NCBI GenBank assembly: GCA_028287065.1
Contig: JAQBQJ010000098.1
Span: 1 to 64,000, forward strand
Direction of reading: 5' to 3'
Length of the DNA: 64,000 nucleotides
DNA from: Labilithrix sp.
GTDB lineage: Bacteria > Myxococcota_A > Polyangia > Polyangiales > Polyangiaceae
The position numbers and the translations under genes are program-made. The notes under the pieces are model-generated. The model had not been told where the DNA came from. It saw only the letters and a list, made by a program, of their open reading frames with translations, and searched no databases. This document shows, in pieces, positions 47,729 through 55,718 of the stretch (position 1 is the first letter of the stretch; each line of letters starts with the position of its first letter).

Positions 47729-48232
47729 TCACCCGTCGATGCAGAACGAGAACGCCGCGTCCTGCGGCGCCACGTTCGGCATCTGCACGGTGACCGTCAG
47801 ACGCCACAGCCCCGGCATCGGCAGGTACACGTTCGTGACGTCGTAGGTGCCGCCGCCCTTCGGCGTGACGGTCGGCTTGACCGAGCTGCCGTGACCGTGA
47901 TCGGGCATGAACGGCGTCACCGACACTGTCGCTCCGTCGACGGGCGCGCCGGCCGCATCGACCACCTGCAACGTGAGCTCGTTCGACTGCTTCGCCGGCG
48001 GCGCTGGGCTCGCGGCCATCAGCTTGACGGACAGCGCGCCCGGCGTGGTCTGCTTCGCGAGACCTGCGGTGTAGACGTCCTTGCGCGCATCGGTCGCGCA
48101 TGCGCTGGTCGTGCCGGTCGTGCCGCTTGCACCGCTCGTGCCGCTCGTCCCGTCATCGCTGCTGCTGCATGCGCCTGCAAGGATCGCGAGCCCGGCGAGA
48201 ACGACGAAGCGGGTGGCGAGGGAAGCGGACAT
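47729..48232 (-). CDS. FixH/YtkA-like lipoprotein
   Basis: 167 residues from ATG 48232. Lipobox LAGAC, Ser/Thr/Gly linker, then a YtkA/FixH-like beta-sandwich: VTPFMPDHGHGSSVKP, GTYDVTNVYLPMPGLW, and a final strand ending SFCIDG. The Met/His cluster (FMPDHGHG) could bind copper. It is paralogous to the protein at 51637-52101 (shared M-P-x-x-GHG-x-SVKP and GTYDVTNV-x-L-x-MPGLW). Convergent with the five-haem cytochrome gene, ending 11 nt away. Confidence 0.8.
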   Translation of the reverse strand: MSASLATRFVVLAGLAILAGACSSSDDGTSGTSGASGTTGTTSACATDARKDVYTAGLAKQTTPGALSVKLMAASPAPPAKQSNELTLQVVDAAGAPVDGATVSVTPFMPDHGHGSSVKPTVTPKGGGTYDVTNVYLPMPGLWRLTVTVQMPNVAPQDAAFSFCIDG

Positions 48233-48366
48233 GGGGGCGGTGCTCTGAAGAAGGAGTACGGCGGAGCCTGGCTCGCGGTTTCGAAGCAAAGGCTCGCCGC
48301 GTCGCGTCACATGCTCGAAGCCTAGCACGCAGGCGTACGTGCGCCCGCGAGGGTAGGATCACAGGC

Positions 48367-49032
48367 TTGCCTCCAGCCGCACGTCCGAGCCCCCGGCTTC
48401 TCGCGCTCGTCGGTGGCGCAATGAGCTGTGCGATCGCGTGCGGCTCACCCGAGCCAAAGGCAACCGCTGGCGCGACCACGTCGCCGGCCGCGAAGGGCTC
48501 CTCGATCGAAGGGGCGCTCGTCACGGTGACGTTCGTCGATGCCGTGATCGCGCTCTCGCACGACGACGGTCTCGCATGGGACAGCCCGCACGTCGTGCCC
48601 GAGCTCGTCCGCGCAGGGCTCCGCGTCGCACGCACGCGTCCCGACGGCTGGGCTCGCGTGAACGAGGCGATCGCCGCGCGCGACGGCGAGCCTTGGGGGA
48701 AGCCCGATCCCGTCGGCAGCGTGACGCTCATGCCGTCGCCGTCGTGCAACCGCGAGATGCGTCTCCTTCCCGCTCAGCGCGACACGTACCGACCCTCGTG
48801 GACGCCCGGCATGACGTGGGAGCACGTGCCGCTCGATCGCGGCACGCGCTTCCGCATCGTCCTCGAGGACGACGACGCGCCTCGCCCGAACGAGCTCATC
48901 GGCGCGGTCGACATCACGTATGCGGCGCTCACCGCTGCGCTCGCGGCGGAAGGCGCAGTGATGCGCGTCGACGTCGGCGATCAGGGCCAGCCGATCTACT
49001 TCGTCGGTCTACGCGTCGTACGCGAGCCCTGA
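48367..49032 (+). CDS. Lipoprotein, unknown (TTG start)
   Basis: 221 residues from TTG 48367. This start is chosen because AGGAT lies about 8 nt upstream and the following residues form a lipoprotein signal (RLLALVGGAMSCAIACG); the first in-frame ATG (48421) would delete most of it. The mature part has a C2-like look (FRIVLEDDDAPRPNELIGAVDIT), but I would not assign the family. Two Cys outside the lipobox region are few. The gene ends close to the convergent cytochrome lipoprotein gene. Confidence 0.65.
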   Translation: MPPAARPSPRLLALVGGAMSCAIACGSPEPKATAGATTSPAAKGSSIEGALVTVTFVDAVIALSHDDGLAWDSPHVVPELVRAGLRVARTRPDGWARVNEAIAARDGEPWGKPDPVGSVTLMPSPSCNREMRLLPAQRDTYRPSWTPGMTWEHVPLDRGTRFRIVLEDDDAPRPNELIGAVDITYAALTAALAAEGAVMRVDVGDQGQPIYFVGLRVVREP

Positions 49033-49047
49033 ACGCGACGAGCGCGA

Positions 49048-49443
49048 TCAGTTCTTCGGCGCGCCGCACACGAGCCACGCGAGCAGGGTCGCGCGGCCCT
49101 CTGCCGTGAGAGGCGGACCGTCCGAGGGCGGCATCCGGCACGCGTGGATCTGGTTCAGCATCGGGCTGCGGTTCGCATGCGCGCCGTCGTACGTCGTGAG
49201 AAGGCGATTCGACTCCTTGCCGCCCGGCGCATGGCAAGGCGTGCACGAGGCCTGGATCACCGGCGCGACGTCCATCGCGTACGACGGCATGGGCGTCGGG
49301 CACGACGCCGGCAGGTTCTCCGGACATGCGCCGCTGCTCGTCGACGACGACGCGGACGAAGACGAGTCGCCGCCCGTGCACCCCGATGCCGCCGCGATCA
49401 TGATCGCGACAGCCGAGGCGAGGGCGACGACGCGCAGGGTCAC
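49048..49443 (-). CDS. Single-haem cytochrome c-type lipoprotein
   Basis: 131 residues from GTG 49443, which gives the lipoprotein signal VVALASAVAIMIAAASGC (Cys22); longer frames read into the preceding gene. A Ser-rich linker precedes CTPCH (67-71) and a downstream RMPPSDGPPL segment whose Met could be the axial ligand. It ends GRATLLAWLVCGAPKN, as many 'cytochrome c domain' proteins of planctomycete/myxobacterial type do. Last gene of the RegBA-linked cluster, 7 nt after the FixH-like gene. Confidence 0.82.
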   Translation of the reverse strand: MTLRVVALASAVAIMIAAASGCTGGDSSSSASSSTSSGACPENLPASCPTPMPSYAMDVAPVIQASCTPCHAPGGKESNRLLTTYDGAHANRSPMLNQIHACRMPPSDGPPLTAEGRATLLAWLVCGAPKN

Positions 49444-49450
49444 TGGACGG

Positions 49451-50089
49451 TCACTGGACGTTGACGAAGAACGCGATGTGGCCGTGCGGCGAGTCCTCGC
49501 CGTCGACGCAGTCGGCATGGAAGTGGAAACGGACGTTCCACTTGCCCGGCGCATCGAAGCGAACGGGACCGATCGTGTAGTGACCCGGCGACGTCTCGGT
49601 CGTCTTCGACGGCGTGTTCGGCGCGGGGTGCGTCTCGTCGAGGAAGATCTCGGCGTACGGCTCCGCGGCCGCGACCGGCGAGCTGTCGTTGCGGTTCGTC
49701 GCGACGATCGAGAACGTCACGTCCGTGTTGACCGCGACCGGCGTCGATTCCCATTTCACGTGGTACTTGCACTCGTCGTCGTCGCCCTCGGAGTTGTAGA
49801 TCGTCTCGCCGTATTCGTCGCCTGCCGGCGCCCCGGCATCGGCCTCGGCCGCGTCCGGCTCGTCGTGCGTGTGCCCGGCATCCGCGGCGCTCTCGTCGTG
49901 GCATTTGGCTGCGCTCGCGACGACGACCGGCTTGCCGTTGCAGCGCGTGTTCTGCGGTCCGGCGACCGCAGCCGCCGTGGACGTGCTGGGCGTCGTCGTC
50001 GAATCGGTCTTCGACGAAGAGCACGCGACGACCAGCGCGCATGTGGCGACGCTGGAAAGGATGCCAAGGCGGACGGCGGAAGCGTTCAT
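49451..50089 (-). CDS. FixH/YtkA-like lipoprotein with His-rich segment
   Basis: 212 residues from ATG 50089. Lipobox ALVVAC, a Thr/Ser linker, then CHDESAADAGHTHDEPDAAE (His/Asp-rich, possible metal site). A FixH/YtkA-like beta domain follows (VTFSIVATNRND, AEIFLDETHPAP, GHYTIGPVRFDAPGKW, VRFHFHADC, GHIAFFVNV). It differs from the other two FixH-like proteins of the locus in lacking the GHG-SVKP loop. It lies between the redoxin-like and cytochrome lipoprotein genes. Confidence 0.75.
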   Translation of the reverse strand: MNASAVRLGILSSVATCALVVACSSSKTDSTTTPSTSTAAAVAGPQNTRCNGKPVVVASAAKCHDESAADAGHTHDEPDAAEADAGAPAGDEYGETIYNSEGDDDECKYHVKWESTPVAVNTDVTFSIVATNRNDSSPVAAAEPYAEIFLDETHPAPNTPSKTTETSPGHYTIGPVRFDAPGKWNVRFHFHADCVDGEDSPHGHIAFFVNVQ

Positions 50090-50145
50090 GGTCTTGATGA
50101 TGATCGATCCGAACGCGGCCATCCGCGTGGTGTTTTGACGCACCC

Positions 50146-50715
50146 TCAACGTTTCTGGAGGGCGCACCCGAGGGCTTTTCCCTCGGCAATACGGGGCTCT
50201 CGGCCGGCGACGAGGTCATCGAGCGCGTCGCGCAGATACGTCTTCGTGTCGTCGCGGAGTCGGTCCTTGTCGGAGTCGATGCCGCCACGATACCGCACGC
50301 GTCCGCGAGCATCGAGGACGACCGTGTACGTTGCGTAATCCGCGGCGAGCGCATCGGCGAGCTTCGCTCCCGGATCGATCGCGATCGCCGGCAGACCGCG
50401 CTCGGCGGCGGCGCGCGCATCGCGCTCGGTCGTCGCGGATACCTCCGAGTCGACGAGGAGCATGCGCACGCCGTGCGCCGCATACGCGCGCTCGAGCTCG
50501 AGGAGCCGCGCCTCGTGCACGCGGAAGCACGGACAGTGCTCGGAGTAGAAGACGACGACCGTGAGCTTCGCGCGCGCGAGATCGTCGGGCAACGTCGCCG
50601 CCCCGCCCTTCGTGTCGACGAGCGTCATCGAGGGCACCGTCGTGTCCGCCGGCGAGCGTGAAGGCGCGCACGCGACAAGCGAGAGCGCGAAGAGAGCTGC
50701 GCGCTTCAGTACCAC
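50146..50715 (-). CDS. Thioredoxin-fold redoxin lipoprotein (CxC)
   Basis: 189 residues. Lipobox SLVAC, then an AhpC/TlpA-type thioredoxin fold: VPSMTLVDTKGGAATL, VVVFYSEHCPCFRVH, LLVDSEVS, IAIDPGAKLADAL, YTVVLDARGRVRYRGGIDSD. The active site reads CPC (Cys61, Cys63) rather than CxxC, which recalls Sco-like or peroxiredoxin-type sites that bind copper or reduce peroxide. It overlaps the end of the upstream barrel gene by 10 nt. Probably a periplasmic thiol/copper chaperone of the locus. Confidence 0.82.
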   Translation of the reverse strand: MVLKRAALFALSLVACAPSRSPADTTVPSMTLVDTKGGAATLPDDLARAKLTVVVFYSEHCPCFRVHEARLLELERAYAAHGVRMLLVDSEVSATTERDARAAAERGLPAIAIDPGAKLADALAADYATYTVVLDARGRVRYRGGIDSDKDRLRDDTKTYLRDALDDLVAGREPRIAEGKALGCALQKR

Positions 50716-51632
50716 GCGTACACCGCCGTGAGCGTGAGCCCGATGGTCGCGGGCTGGTTCTTCCCGAGGTTCGGGATCGGCGGATTGCCGGAGAAGCCGC
50801 CCTGGAAGCGGAAGTGATCGGAGAGAGGAACCACGCCGGTGACGCCGACGAGCGGCACGCGTCGCGACGTTCCGGCGAGGTCCGTGCCGTCGACCTCGGC
50901 TGTGCCCTCGCCCGTGTACGACGCGAACGCCGCGATCGCGTAGTCGTCAGGCAGCGAGTACGCGACCGCGAGCAGCGCGGTCCACTGCGTGCCGAGCGTC
51001 GTGCTGATCCCTTGCACCGTTCGCGACGCACGCTTCGCCACGATGCCGTACGCCGTCACGAGCCACGATCCGAAGAGCTGCTCGACCGCGATGCCGGCAT
51101 TGCCCTGGAACGCACCGATGCCGGTCGCGTCGGTCGCGAGCGCGTTCGTCGCCGACTCGGGCGGCGTGCCCGTGGGAAGCGTGAGCCCGACGAGCGCCGC
51201 GATCCCCGGCACGTAGCGATGCTGCCCCGCATACAGGAAATCGTAGCGCGCGCTCACGTTCACATCGCCGAGACCGCCGCCGAATTCGCCGTTGCCGCGC
51301 GCGGTCCTGCGCGTCTCGACGAGCGGCACGAGGACCGCGAGCTGCGCGCGATCGACGACCGGCATGCGCAGCGCGCCGATCGCGTCCTGCTCGAAGTCCT
51401 GCTCGGACGAGCCGGGAGGCGGCGTCGAGTAGTGGCCGCCGCTGTCGAACGAGCCGAAGGCGTGCGCCGCGCGCATGGACAGCCCGACGAGCGCGTCCTC
51501 GTGCACCGCGAGCCGTCCGGGCGTGACGGCGCCCGAGCCCGCGCAGCACGCCTGCGCCGAAGCACGCGTCGCCGTCGCGACGATCGTTGCGGCGAGCGCA
51601 GACGCGAAGAGGGCGAGGACGAACCGACTCAC
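50706..51632 (-). CDS. Outer-membrane beta-barrel protein
   Basis: 308 residues with a Sec signal (ALFASALAATIVATATRASAQ split by its motif ends) followed directly by the Cys pair ACCAGSG. The rest alternates in barrel-like strands (VNVSARYDFLYAGQ, LVTAYGIVAKRASRTV, YAIAAFASYTGEG) and ends YAWY, a typical outer-membrane C-terminus. No family name. Starts 4 nt after the FixH-like gene and overlaps the redoxin gene, so it is part of one operon. Confidence 0.78.
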   Translation of the reverse strand: MSRFVLALFASALAATIVATATRASAQACCAGSGAVTPGRLAVHEDALVGLSMRAAHAFGSFDSGGHYSTPPPGSSEQDFEQDAIGALRMPVVDRAQLAVLVPLVETRRTARGNGEFGGGLGDVNVSARYDFLYAGQHRYVPGIAALVGLTLPTGTPPESATNALATDATGIGAFQGNAGIAVEQLFGSWLVTAYGIVAKRASRTVQGISTTLGTQWTALLAVAYSLPDDYAIAAFASYTGEGTAEVDGTDLAGTSRRVPLVGVTGVVPLSDHFRFQGGFSGNPPIPNLGKNQPATIGLTLTAVYAWY

Positions 51633-51636
51633 GCGA

Positions 51637-52101
51637 TCAGCGTATGTCGAACCGAGGCGCGAGATGATCGCTGCCGGATCCGCCGATGGTCGTGCGGATC
51701 TCCCAGAGGCCGGGCATGAAGAGGTTCACGTTGGTCACGTCGTACGTCCCGGGCTCGGTGCCGGGCTGCACCGACGGCTTGACCGAAGCGCCGTGGCCCA
51801 TCGCGGGCATCCAAGGCACGACGTCGACGTCGAGGCCGGAGGCGGGGGCACCGTCCGAGATCCGCGAGACCACCAGCCGCAGCGTGTTCACCCCGCGCGA
51901 GGGCGTCGCATCCGGTGCACTATGCACGGAAACGCGATAGCCGCCGCCGTCGGTCGTGACCACCGCCGCGGGCTCGGCGGAGATCGTCCCGGTACCGCCC
52001 GCGCCCGCATCGCTGCAGCCGACCAGCGCGGAGCCGGCGAGCGGAGACGCGAAGAGCGCGAAGAGCGAGACGACGACCGAGCGAGAGAGCCAGGCTTTCA
52101 T
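51637..52101 (-). CDS. FixH/YtkA-like lipoprotein
   Basis: 154 residues from ATG 52101. Lipobox ALVGC, Gly-rich linker, then a YtkA/FixH-like sandwich with VVPWMPAMGHGASVKP and GTYDVTNVNLFMPGLW. It is the close paralogue of 47729-48232. The Met/His loop (MPAMGHG) could bind Cu. First gene after RegA in the cluster, 63 nt away with a hairpin between; probable start of a transcription unit with the barrel, redoxin, FixH-like and cytochrome genes. Confidence 0.8.
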   Translation of the reverse strand: MKAWLSRSVVVSLFALFASPLAGSALVGCSDAGAGGTGTISAEPAAVVTTDGGGYRVSVHSAPDATPSRGVNTLRLVVSRISDGAPASGLDVDVVPWMPAMGHGASVKPSVQPGTEPGTYDVTNVNLFMPGLWEIRTTIGGSGSDHLAPRFDIR

Positions 52102-52137
52102 GACCTGCCTGGAGTCTAGTATGCGGGCCGGAGGGGC

Positions 52138-52160
52138 CCCCGCGTCATATCGTCGCGGGG
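52138..52160 (-). terminator. Hairpin between regA and FixH-like gene
   Basis: CCCCGCG (52138-52144) and CGCGGGG (52154-52160) form a perfect 7-bp stem with a 9-nt loop, just after the regA stop (52165) in the direction of transcription. There is no T-run, so it may attenuate rather than stop transcription into the downstream redox genes. Confidence 0.4.
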
Positions 52161-52164
52161 TGGA

Positions 52165-52710
52165 TCAGCGGCTGCTCGGATACTTCGAGAGCTTCCGCTG
52201 CAGGCTCCGGCGGTGGAGGCCGAGCAGCCTCGCGGCCTGCGAGATATTTCCGCCGCAATCGGTGAGCACGCGATTGATGTGCTCCCATTCGGCGCGCGCG
52301 AGCGAAGGGACGACGTTCTTGTCCTCGACGGCGAGCGGCTCGGGGGGCCTGGTCGCGCGCTCGAATGCAGCGAGCAGCTCGTCGACGTCGGCGGGCTTCG
52401 TGAGGTAGTGCGTCGCGCCGAGCCGTACCGCCTCGAGCGCGGTCGCGATGCTGCCGTAGCCGGTGAGCACGACGACGTTCGTCATCGAGTCGATGGCCTT
52501 GAGCTCGCGGACGACGTCGAGGCCGGAGATGCCGGGCATGCGGAGATCGACGACGGCGTACTCGGGGCTCTCCTTCTTCGCGAGCGCGACGGCCGACTCG
52601 CCGTCGCGTGCGCCTTGCGCCTCGAAGCCGCGCGCCTGGAATGCGCGGACGAGGCGGCTGCGAAACGTCTCGTCGTCGTCGACCACGAGGACCGATGCTG
52701 CGCTCGTCAT
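52165..52710 (-). CDS. regA: RegA/ActR-type redox response regulator
   Basis: 181 residues from ATG 52710, overlapping the kinase stop (ATGA). The receiver (about 7-120) has VVDDDETF and phosphoacceptor Asp55 in YAVVDLRMPG. The output is the short Fis-type HTH typical of RegA/ActR/PrrA (EWEHINRVLTDCGGNIS, ARLLGLHRRSLQRKL). The absence of an AAA+ domain and the WEHI...HRRSLQRKL pattern distinguish it from NtrC-type regulators. It probably activates the downstream cytochrome/FixH genes in response to RegB. Confidence 0.92.
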   Translation of the reverse strand: MTSAASVLVVDDDETFRSRLVRAFQARGFEAQGARDGESAVALAKKESPEYAVVDLRMPGISGLDVVRELKAIDSMTNVVVLTGYGSIATALEAVRLGATHYLTKPADVDELLAAFERATRPPEPLAVEDKNVVPSLARAEWEHINRVLTDCGGNISQAARLLGLHRRSLQRKLSKYPSSR

Positions 52711-54068
52711 GATCCACCCCGCGGTGCATTCGATGCCGCCGCGACCGGCAGCTCGAGGGTGACGCGCGTCCCCTTCCCTTCTTCGGACGCGAAGACGAGC
52801 TGCCCGCCGTAGCGATCGGCGAACGCGCGCGCGAGGAAGAGCCCTAGGCCCATGCCCTGGCCCGGGGGCTTGGTGGTGAAGAACGGCTCGCCGACGCGAT
52901 CGAGATCGGCGCGCGCGACGCCGTGACCGCGGTCGGTCACGGTGAATCGAACGACGTCCTTGGCGACGTCGGACACGAGCACGACGGGCGTGTTCGTGTC
53001 CGCCGGCGTCGCATGGAGCGCGTTCTGCACGAGGTTCGAGAGCACCTGCACGAGGCCCTGCACCGGCACCTCGAACGAGGCGTCCGTGAGCTGGACGTCG
53101 ACGCCGGAGAGCGCCCCTTCGCCCATGCGCTCGCGGAGCGCGGCGATCACCGCGGTGGTGGTCGTGCGCTCGGCCACCTCGCCGATGGTCTGACCGGCGC
53201 TCGCGCTCATGCGTCGCACGATGGCGCGACAGCGTTCGAGCTCGTCGCGAATCAAGCGAGCGTCCTCGACGGCCTCGTCGGGGGCGCTGTGAATCGAGCG
53301 CTCCAGCTCCTTGGCGGCGATCGCGATGGTGCCGAGCGGCGTGCCGAGCTCGTGGGCCGCGCCGGCGGCGAGCGTGCTGAGGGACGCGAGCTTCTCGTTG
53401 CGCGCCGCGAGCTGCTGCGCGCGCAGGAGCTCGGCCTCGCGAGCGCGGAGAGCGCCGGCGACGCGCGTGACGAAGTACGCGATGAGCGACGCGGCGATCG
53501 TCAGCGCGAACCACATGCCCTGGAGGTGCACCGAGAACGCCGTACCGCTGTGGTGCGCGTGCTCCATGGCGGGAACGTTGACGTGCTCGAAGAACAGCGT
53601 CGCGTACGAGAGCACCGAGAGGACGACGACGATACCGGCCCAGCGGATGCCGAGCGCGACGGCGGCGAGCGTGACGTGCACGAGGTAGAAGACGCTGAAC
53701 GGATTCGCCGGACCGCCCGAGAAATAGAGCAGCGCCGTGAGCAGCATCGTGTCGAGCGCGAAGACCGCGCCGAGCACGGAGCCGTGCGGATCGCGCCGCT
53801 TGCGCGACCAGAGATCGAGCGCGACGTTCGAGATGCCCGATGCGGCGACGACACATGCGAGCGCGGTGATGGGCACGTCGACGTCGAGGACGTAGCGAGC
53901 GGCGGCGACGGTCGCTGCCTGCGCGGCGAAGAAGCCCCAGCGGAGGCGAACGAGCCACGTGAGCGTGATCGCGGTCGCGGAGCGCTCGGCGGCGAGCGGC
54001 GCGTTGGAAGCGCGTGCCTCGGCCGGCGAAGCAGCCAGCGTACGAGCTCGAAGGGCGACGTCGGTCAC
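52707..54068 (-). CDS. regB: RegB/PrrB-type redox sensor kinase
   Basis: 453 residues from GTG 54068. Six or so membrane segments fill about 35-200. The ubiquinone-binding heptad of RegB is present as GGPANPF (118-124). The H-box (AAHELGTPLGTI, His239) and N/G-boxes (LVQNALHAT, DRGHGVA, GMGLGLFLARAFA) are intact. Cys280, 41 residues after His239, matches the redox-active Cys of R. capsulatus RegB (40 residues after its His). RegB autophosphorylates when the quinone pool is reduced. The gene overlaps regA and lies upstream of the cytochrome cluster. Confidence 0.93.
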   Translation of the reverse strand: MTDVALRARTLAASPAEARASNAPLAAERSATAITLTWLVRLRWGFFAAQAATVAAARYVLDVDVPITALACVVAASGISNVALDLWSRKRRDPHGSVLGAVFALDTMLLTALLYFSGGPANPFSVFYLVHVTLAAVALGIRWAGIVVVLSVLSYATLFFEHVNVPAMEHAHHSGTAFSVHLQGMWFALTIAASLIAYFVTRVAGALRAREAELLRAQQLAARNEKLASLSTLAAGAAHELGTPLGTIAIAAKELERSIHSAPDEAVEDARLIRDELERCRAIVRRMSASAGQTIGEVAERTTTTAVIAALRERMGEGALSGVDVQLTDASFEVPVQGLVQVLSNLVQNALHATPADTNTPVVLVSDVAKDVVRFTVTDRGHGVARADLDRVGEPFFTTKPPGQGMGLGLFLARAFADRYGGQLVFASEEGKGTRVTLELPVAAASNAPRGGS

Positions 54069-54145
54069 GGAGCAAGCCTAGCCTGCGGCGCGAGCGTCTC
54101 CAAAAGGGACTTCCCTCCGAGGGCCCGCCGGGCTTTGCTGGCGCC

Positions 54146-54790
54146 GTGGGGTTCGAAGAAGCCGCGCGCGACGTCGCAGGGCGTTACCGGTCGCGCCCCG
54201 CGCACTACTACGTGCGATCGAAGCTGAAGATCGATCCGGTGAGCCGCGCGCTCCACGTGCTCGCCGAGAGGGAGCCGTTCGGCAGCGTGGTCGACGTGGC
54301 GTGCGGGCGTGGCCAGGTGGGGCTCTTGCTCCGCGCGTCGAACCTGGCGACGAGCTTGATCGGCTTCGACTGGGACGCCGGCAAGGTCGCGAACGCGAAC
54401 GACGCGGCGGGGGGCCTCGACGACGTGCGCTTCGAGCAGGGCGACGTACGCGAGGTGGTGGTGCCTGCGGCGGACACGGTGCTGCTGATCGACATCCTCC
54501 ATTACCTGACGCGCGAGGAGCAAGACGACCTCCTGATGCGCTGCGCGCGAGCGGCGCGAAAGCGCGTGATCGTGCGCGACGTCGATCCGGACCAGGGCGC
54601 GTCGAGCATGCTCACGCACGGCTGGGAGTGGGTCACGACGACGCTCGGCTACAACCGAGGCGCGCGCGTCTCGCCGCGATCGTTCGCAGAGATCACGGCG
54701 CTGCTCGAGGGCGAGGACCTCCATGTCTCGCGCGAGCCGTGCTCGGCGAAGGCGATGTCGAACGTCCTCCTGGTAGCGCGCCGCGTCTAA
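54146..54790 (+). CDS. SAM-dependent methyltransferase (class I)
   Basis: 214 residues from GTG 54146; longer in-frame starts overlap the regB promoter region and add basic residues unlike the family. Motif I VVDVACGRGQVGLLL, post-I LIGFDWDAGKVANAN (Asp binding the ribose), motif II region FEQGDVRE, and VLLIDILHYLTREEQ are typical of Rossmann methyltransferases with small substrates. The substrate is unknown. Divergent from regB; no obvious operon partner. Confidence 0.83.
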   Translation: MGFEEAARDVAGRYRSRPAHYYVRSKLKIDPVSRALHVLAEREPFGSVVDVACGRGQVGLLLRASNLATSLIGFDWDAGKVANANDAAGGLDDVRFEQGDVREVVVPAADTVLLIDILHYLTREEQDDLLMRCARAARKRVIVRDVDPDQGASSMLTHGWEWVTTTLGYNRGARVSPRSFAEITALLEGEDLHVSREPCSAKAMSNVLLVARRV

Positions 54791-54795
54791 CGAAT

Positions 54796-54883
54796 GAGAA
54801 CAGGAACAGGAACAGGAACGGGAACGAGAATTCTCGAAAAATTCTCGTTCTGATTCCTGTTCCTGTTCCTGTTCCCTGTTCTC
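54796..54883. repeat. Long hairpin of AGGAAC hexamer repeats
   Basis: Left arm: AGGAAC three times at 54802-54819 then GGGAAC (54820-54825). Right arm: GATTCCT then GTTCCT at 54859-54870 and GTTCCC (54871-54876). Core: CGAGAATT (54825-54832) and AATTCTCG (54840-54847). The arms pair over about 35 bp with few mismatches. It sits between convergent genes (stops at 54790 and 54897) and is much lower in G/C than its surroundings. It may be a bidirectional terminator or a mobile hairpin repeat; the same motif elsewhere in the genome would tell. Confidence 0.75.
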
Positions 54884-54896
54884 TTTTGGATCCCTC

Positions 54897-55718
54897 TCAG
54901 GAGTTTTCCCGCGCCCCCAACAAAACCCCACGCTCCCCCAAATCCGCCAGCAGCTTCGCCGCGCCACCGACCACCGGCGCGTCCAGCGCAAACCCCTTCG
55001 CTGCGCACGCCTCGACCATCGCCTGCGCCAGCGGCCTCCCCTCGAACAGCCGCTCCAGGATCGCGCACGCCAGCGGCGTCAGATCCAGCATCCGCGTGCA
55101 GTGCTGCGCGTCGCGATACACGAGCAGGTCCACCGGCCGCTCCGCCGGCGTCGCTTTGACGTCGTCGCCCGCGAGCTCGTGCACCGCCCACCCCAGATGC
55201 ACGATCACGCGCGGGTCCCCGAACACCAGCGCGCGGTCCGCCGTCACGTCCGCGAGCGGCGGCGGAGGCGACGGGCGCGGCGCGACGCCGATCGTGAAGT
55301 CGACGAGCTCGAGCTCCGCATAATCGGTCAGCCACGCCGGGATGCGCGCATCCTTCCGCCACCGCGGCCCCACCCACGCGAGGAACTCGCTCGGCACGTC
55401 GCGCAGATGCGGCGTGCGCGGGCCGTGTGCCGCGAGGAATCCGTCGACGGAGCGATCGAGCTCGCCCGGCACGTGCGCGTCGAGTCGCGCGCGCGTGCGC
55501 TCGAGCATCATGCCGATCACGTTCACCACGTTGTGCCTCACGAGCTGCCGGTACAGCCCGAGCCGCCGCGGCGACGCGAGGATCGCCTCGGCATCCTCCT
55601 TCGCGACGCCATGACGCGCGAGATATGCCTCGAGATCGCCGCCGAGCGCATCGGCCGAATCGCCGAAGCACGCGTCCGCGAACAACGCGTGTAGGCCGTT
55701 CACGTCCGCGCCGCTCAT
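54897..55718 (-). CDS. bufC: DUF2063-like partner of MNIO enzyme (BufC/HvfC-type)
   Basis: 273 residues from ATG 55718, overlapping the MNIO stop (ATGA). The N-terminal half fits DUF2063: helical LHALFADACFG, RRLGLYRQLVRHNVVNVIG, LERTRARLDAHV and FLAAHGPRTPHLRDVPSEF. The C-terminal half resembles the metal-binding part (DLTPLACAILERLFEGR). In bufferin and HvfABCD operons this protein delivers the precursor peptide to the DUF692 enzyme. Coupling to the MNIO gene and the Cys-motif precursor upstream supports that role; the assignment is by motif and context. Confidence 0.75.
   Translation of the reverse strand: MSGADVNGLHALFADACFGDSADALGGDLEAYLARHGVAKEDAEAILASPRRLGLYRQLVRHNVVNVIGMMLERTRARLDAHVPGELDRSVDGFLAAHGPRTPHLRDVPSEFLAWVGPRWRKDARIPAWLTDYAELELVDFTIGVAPRPSPPPPLADVTADRALVFGDPRVIVHLGWAVHELAGDDVKATPAERPVDLLVYRDAQHCTRMLDLTPLACAILERLFEGRPLAQAMVEACAAKGFALDAPVVGGAAKLLADLGERGVLLGARENS

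Noticed and set aside
52165-54075. A 636-codon frame that would extend RegA upstream
   Set aside because: Upstream of ATG 52710 it is a shadow of regB. RegA has a normal start overlapping the regB stop.
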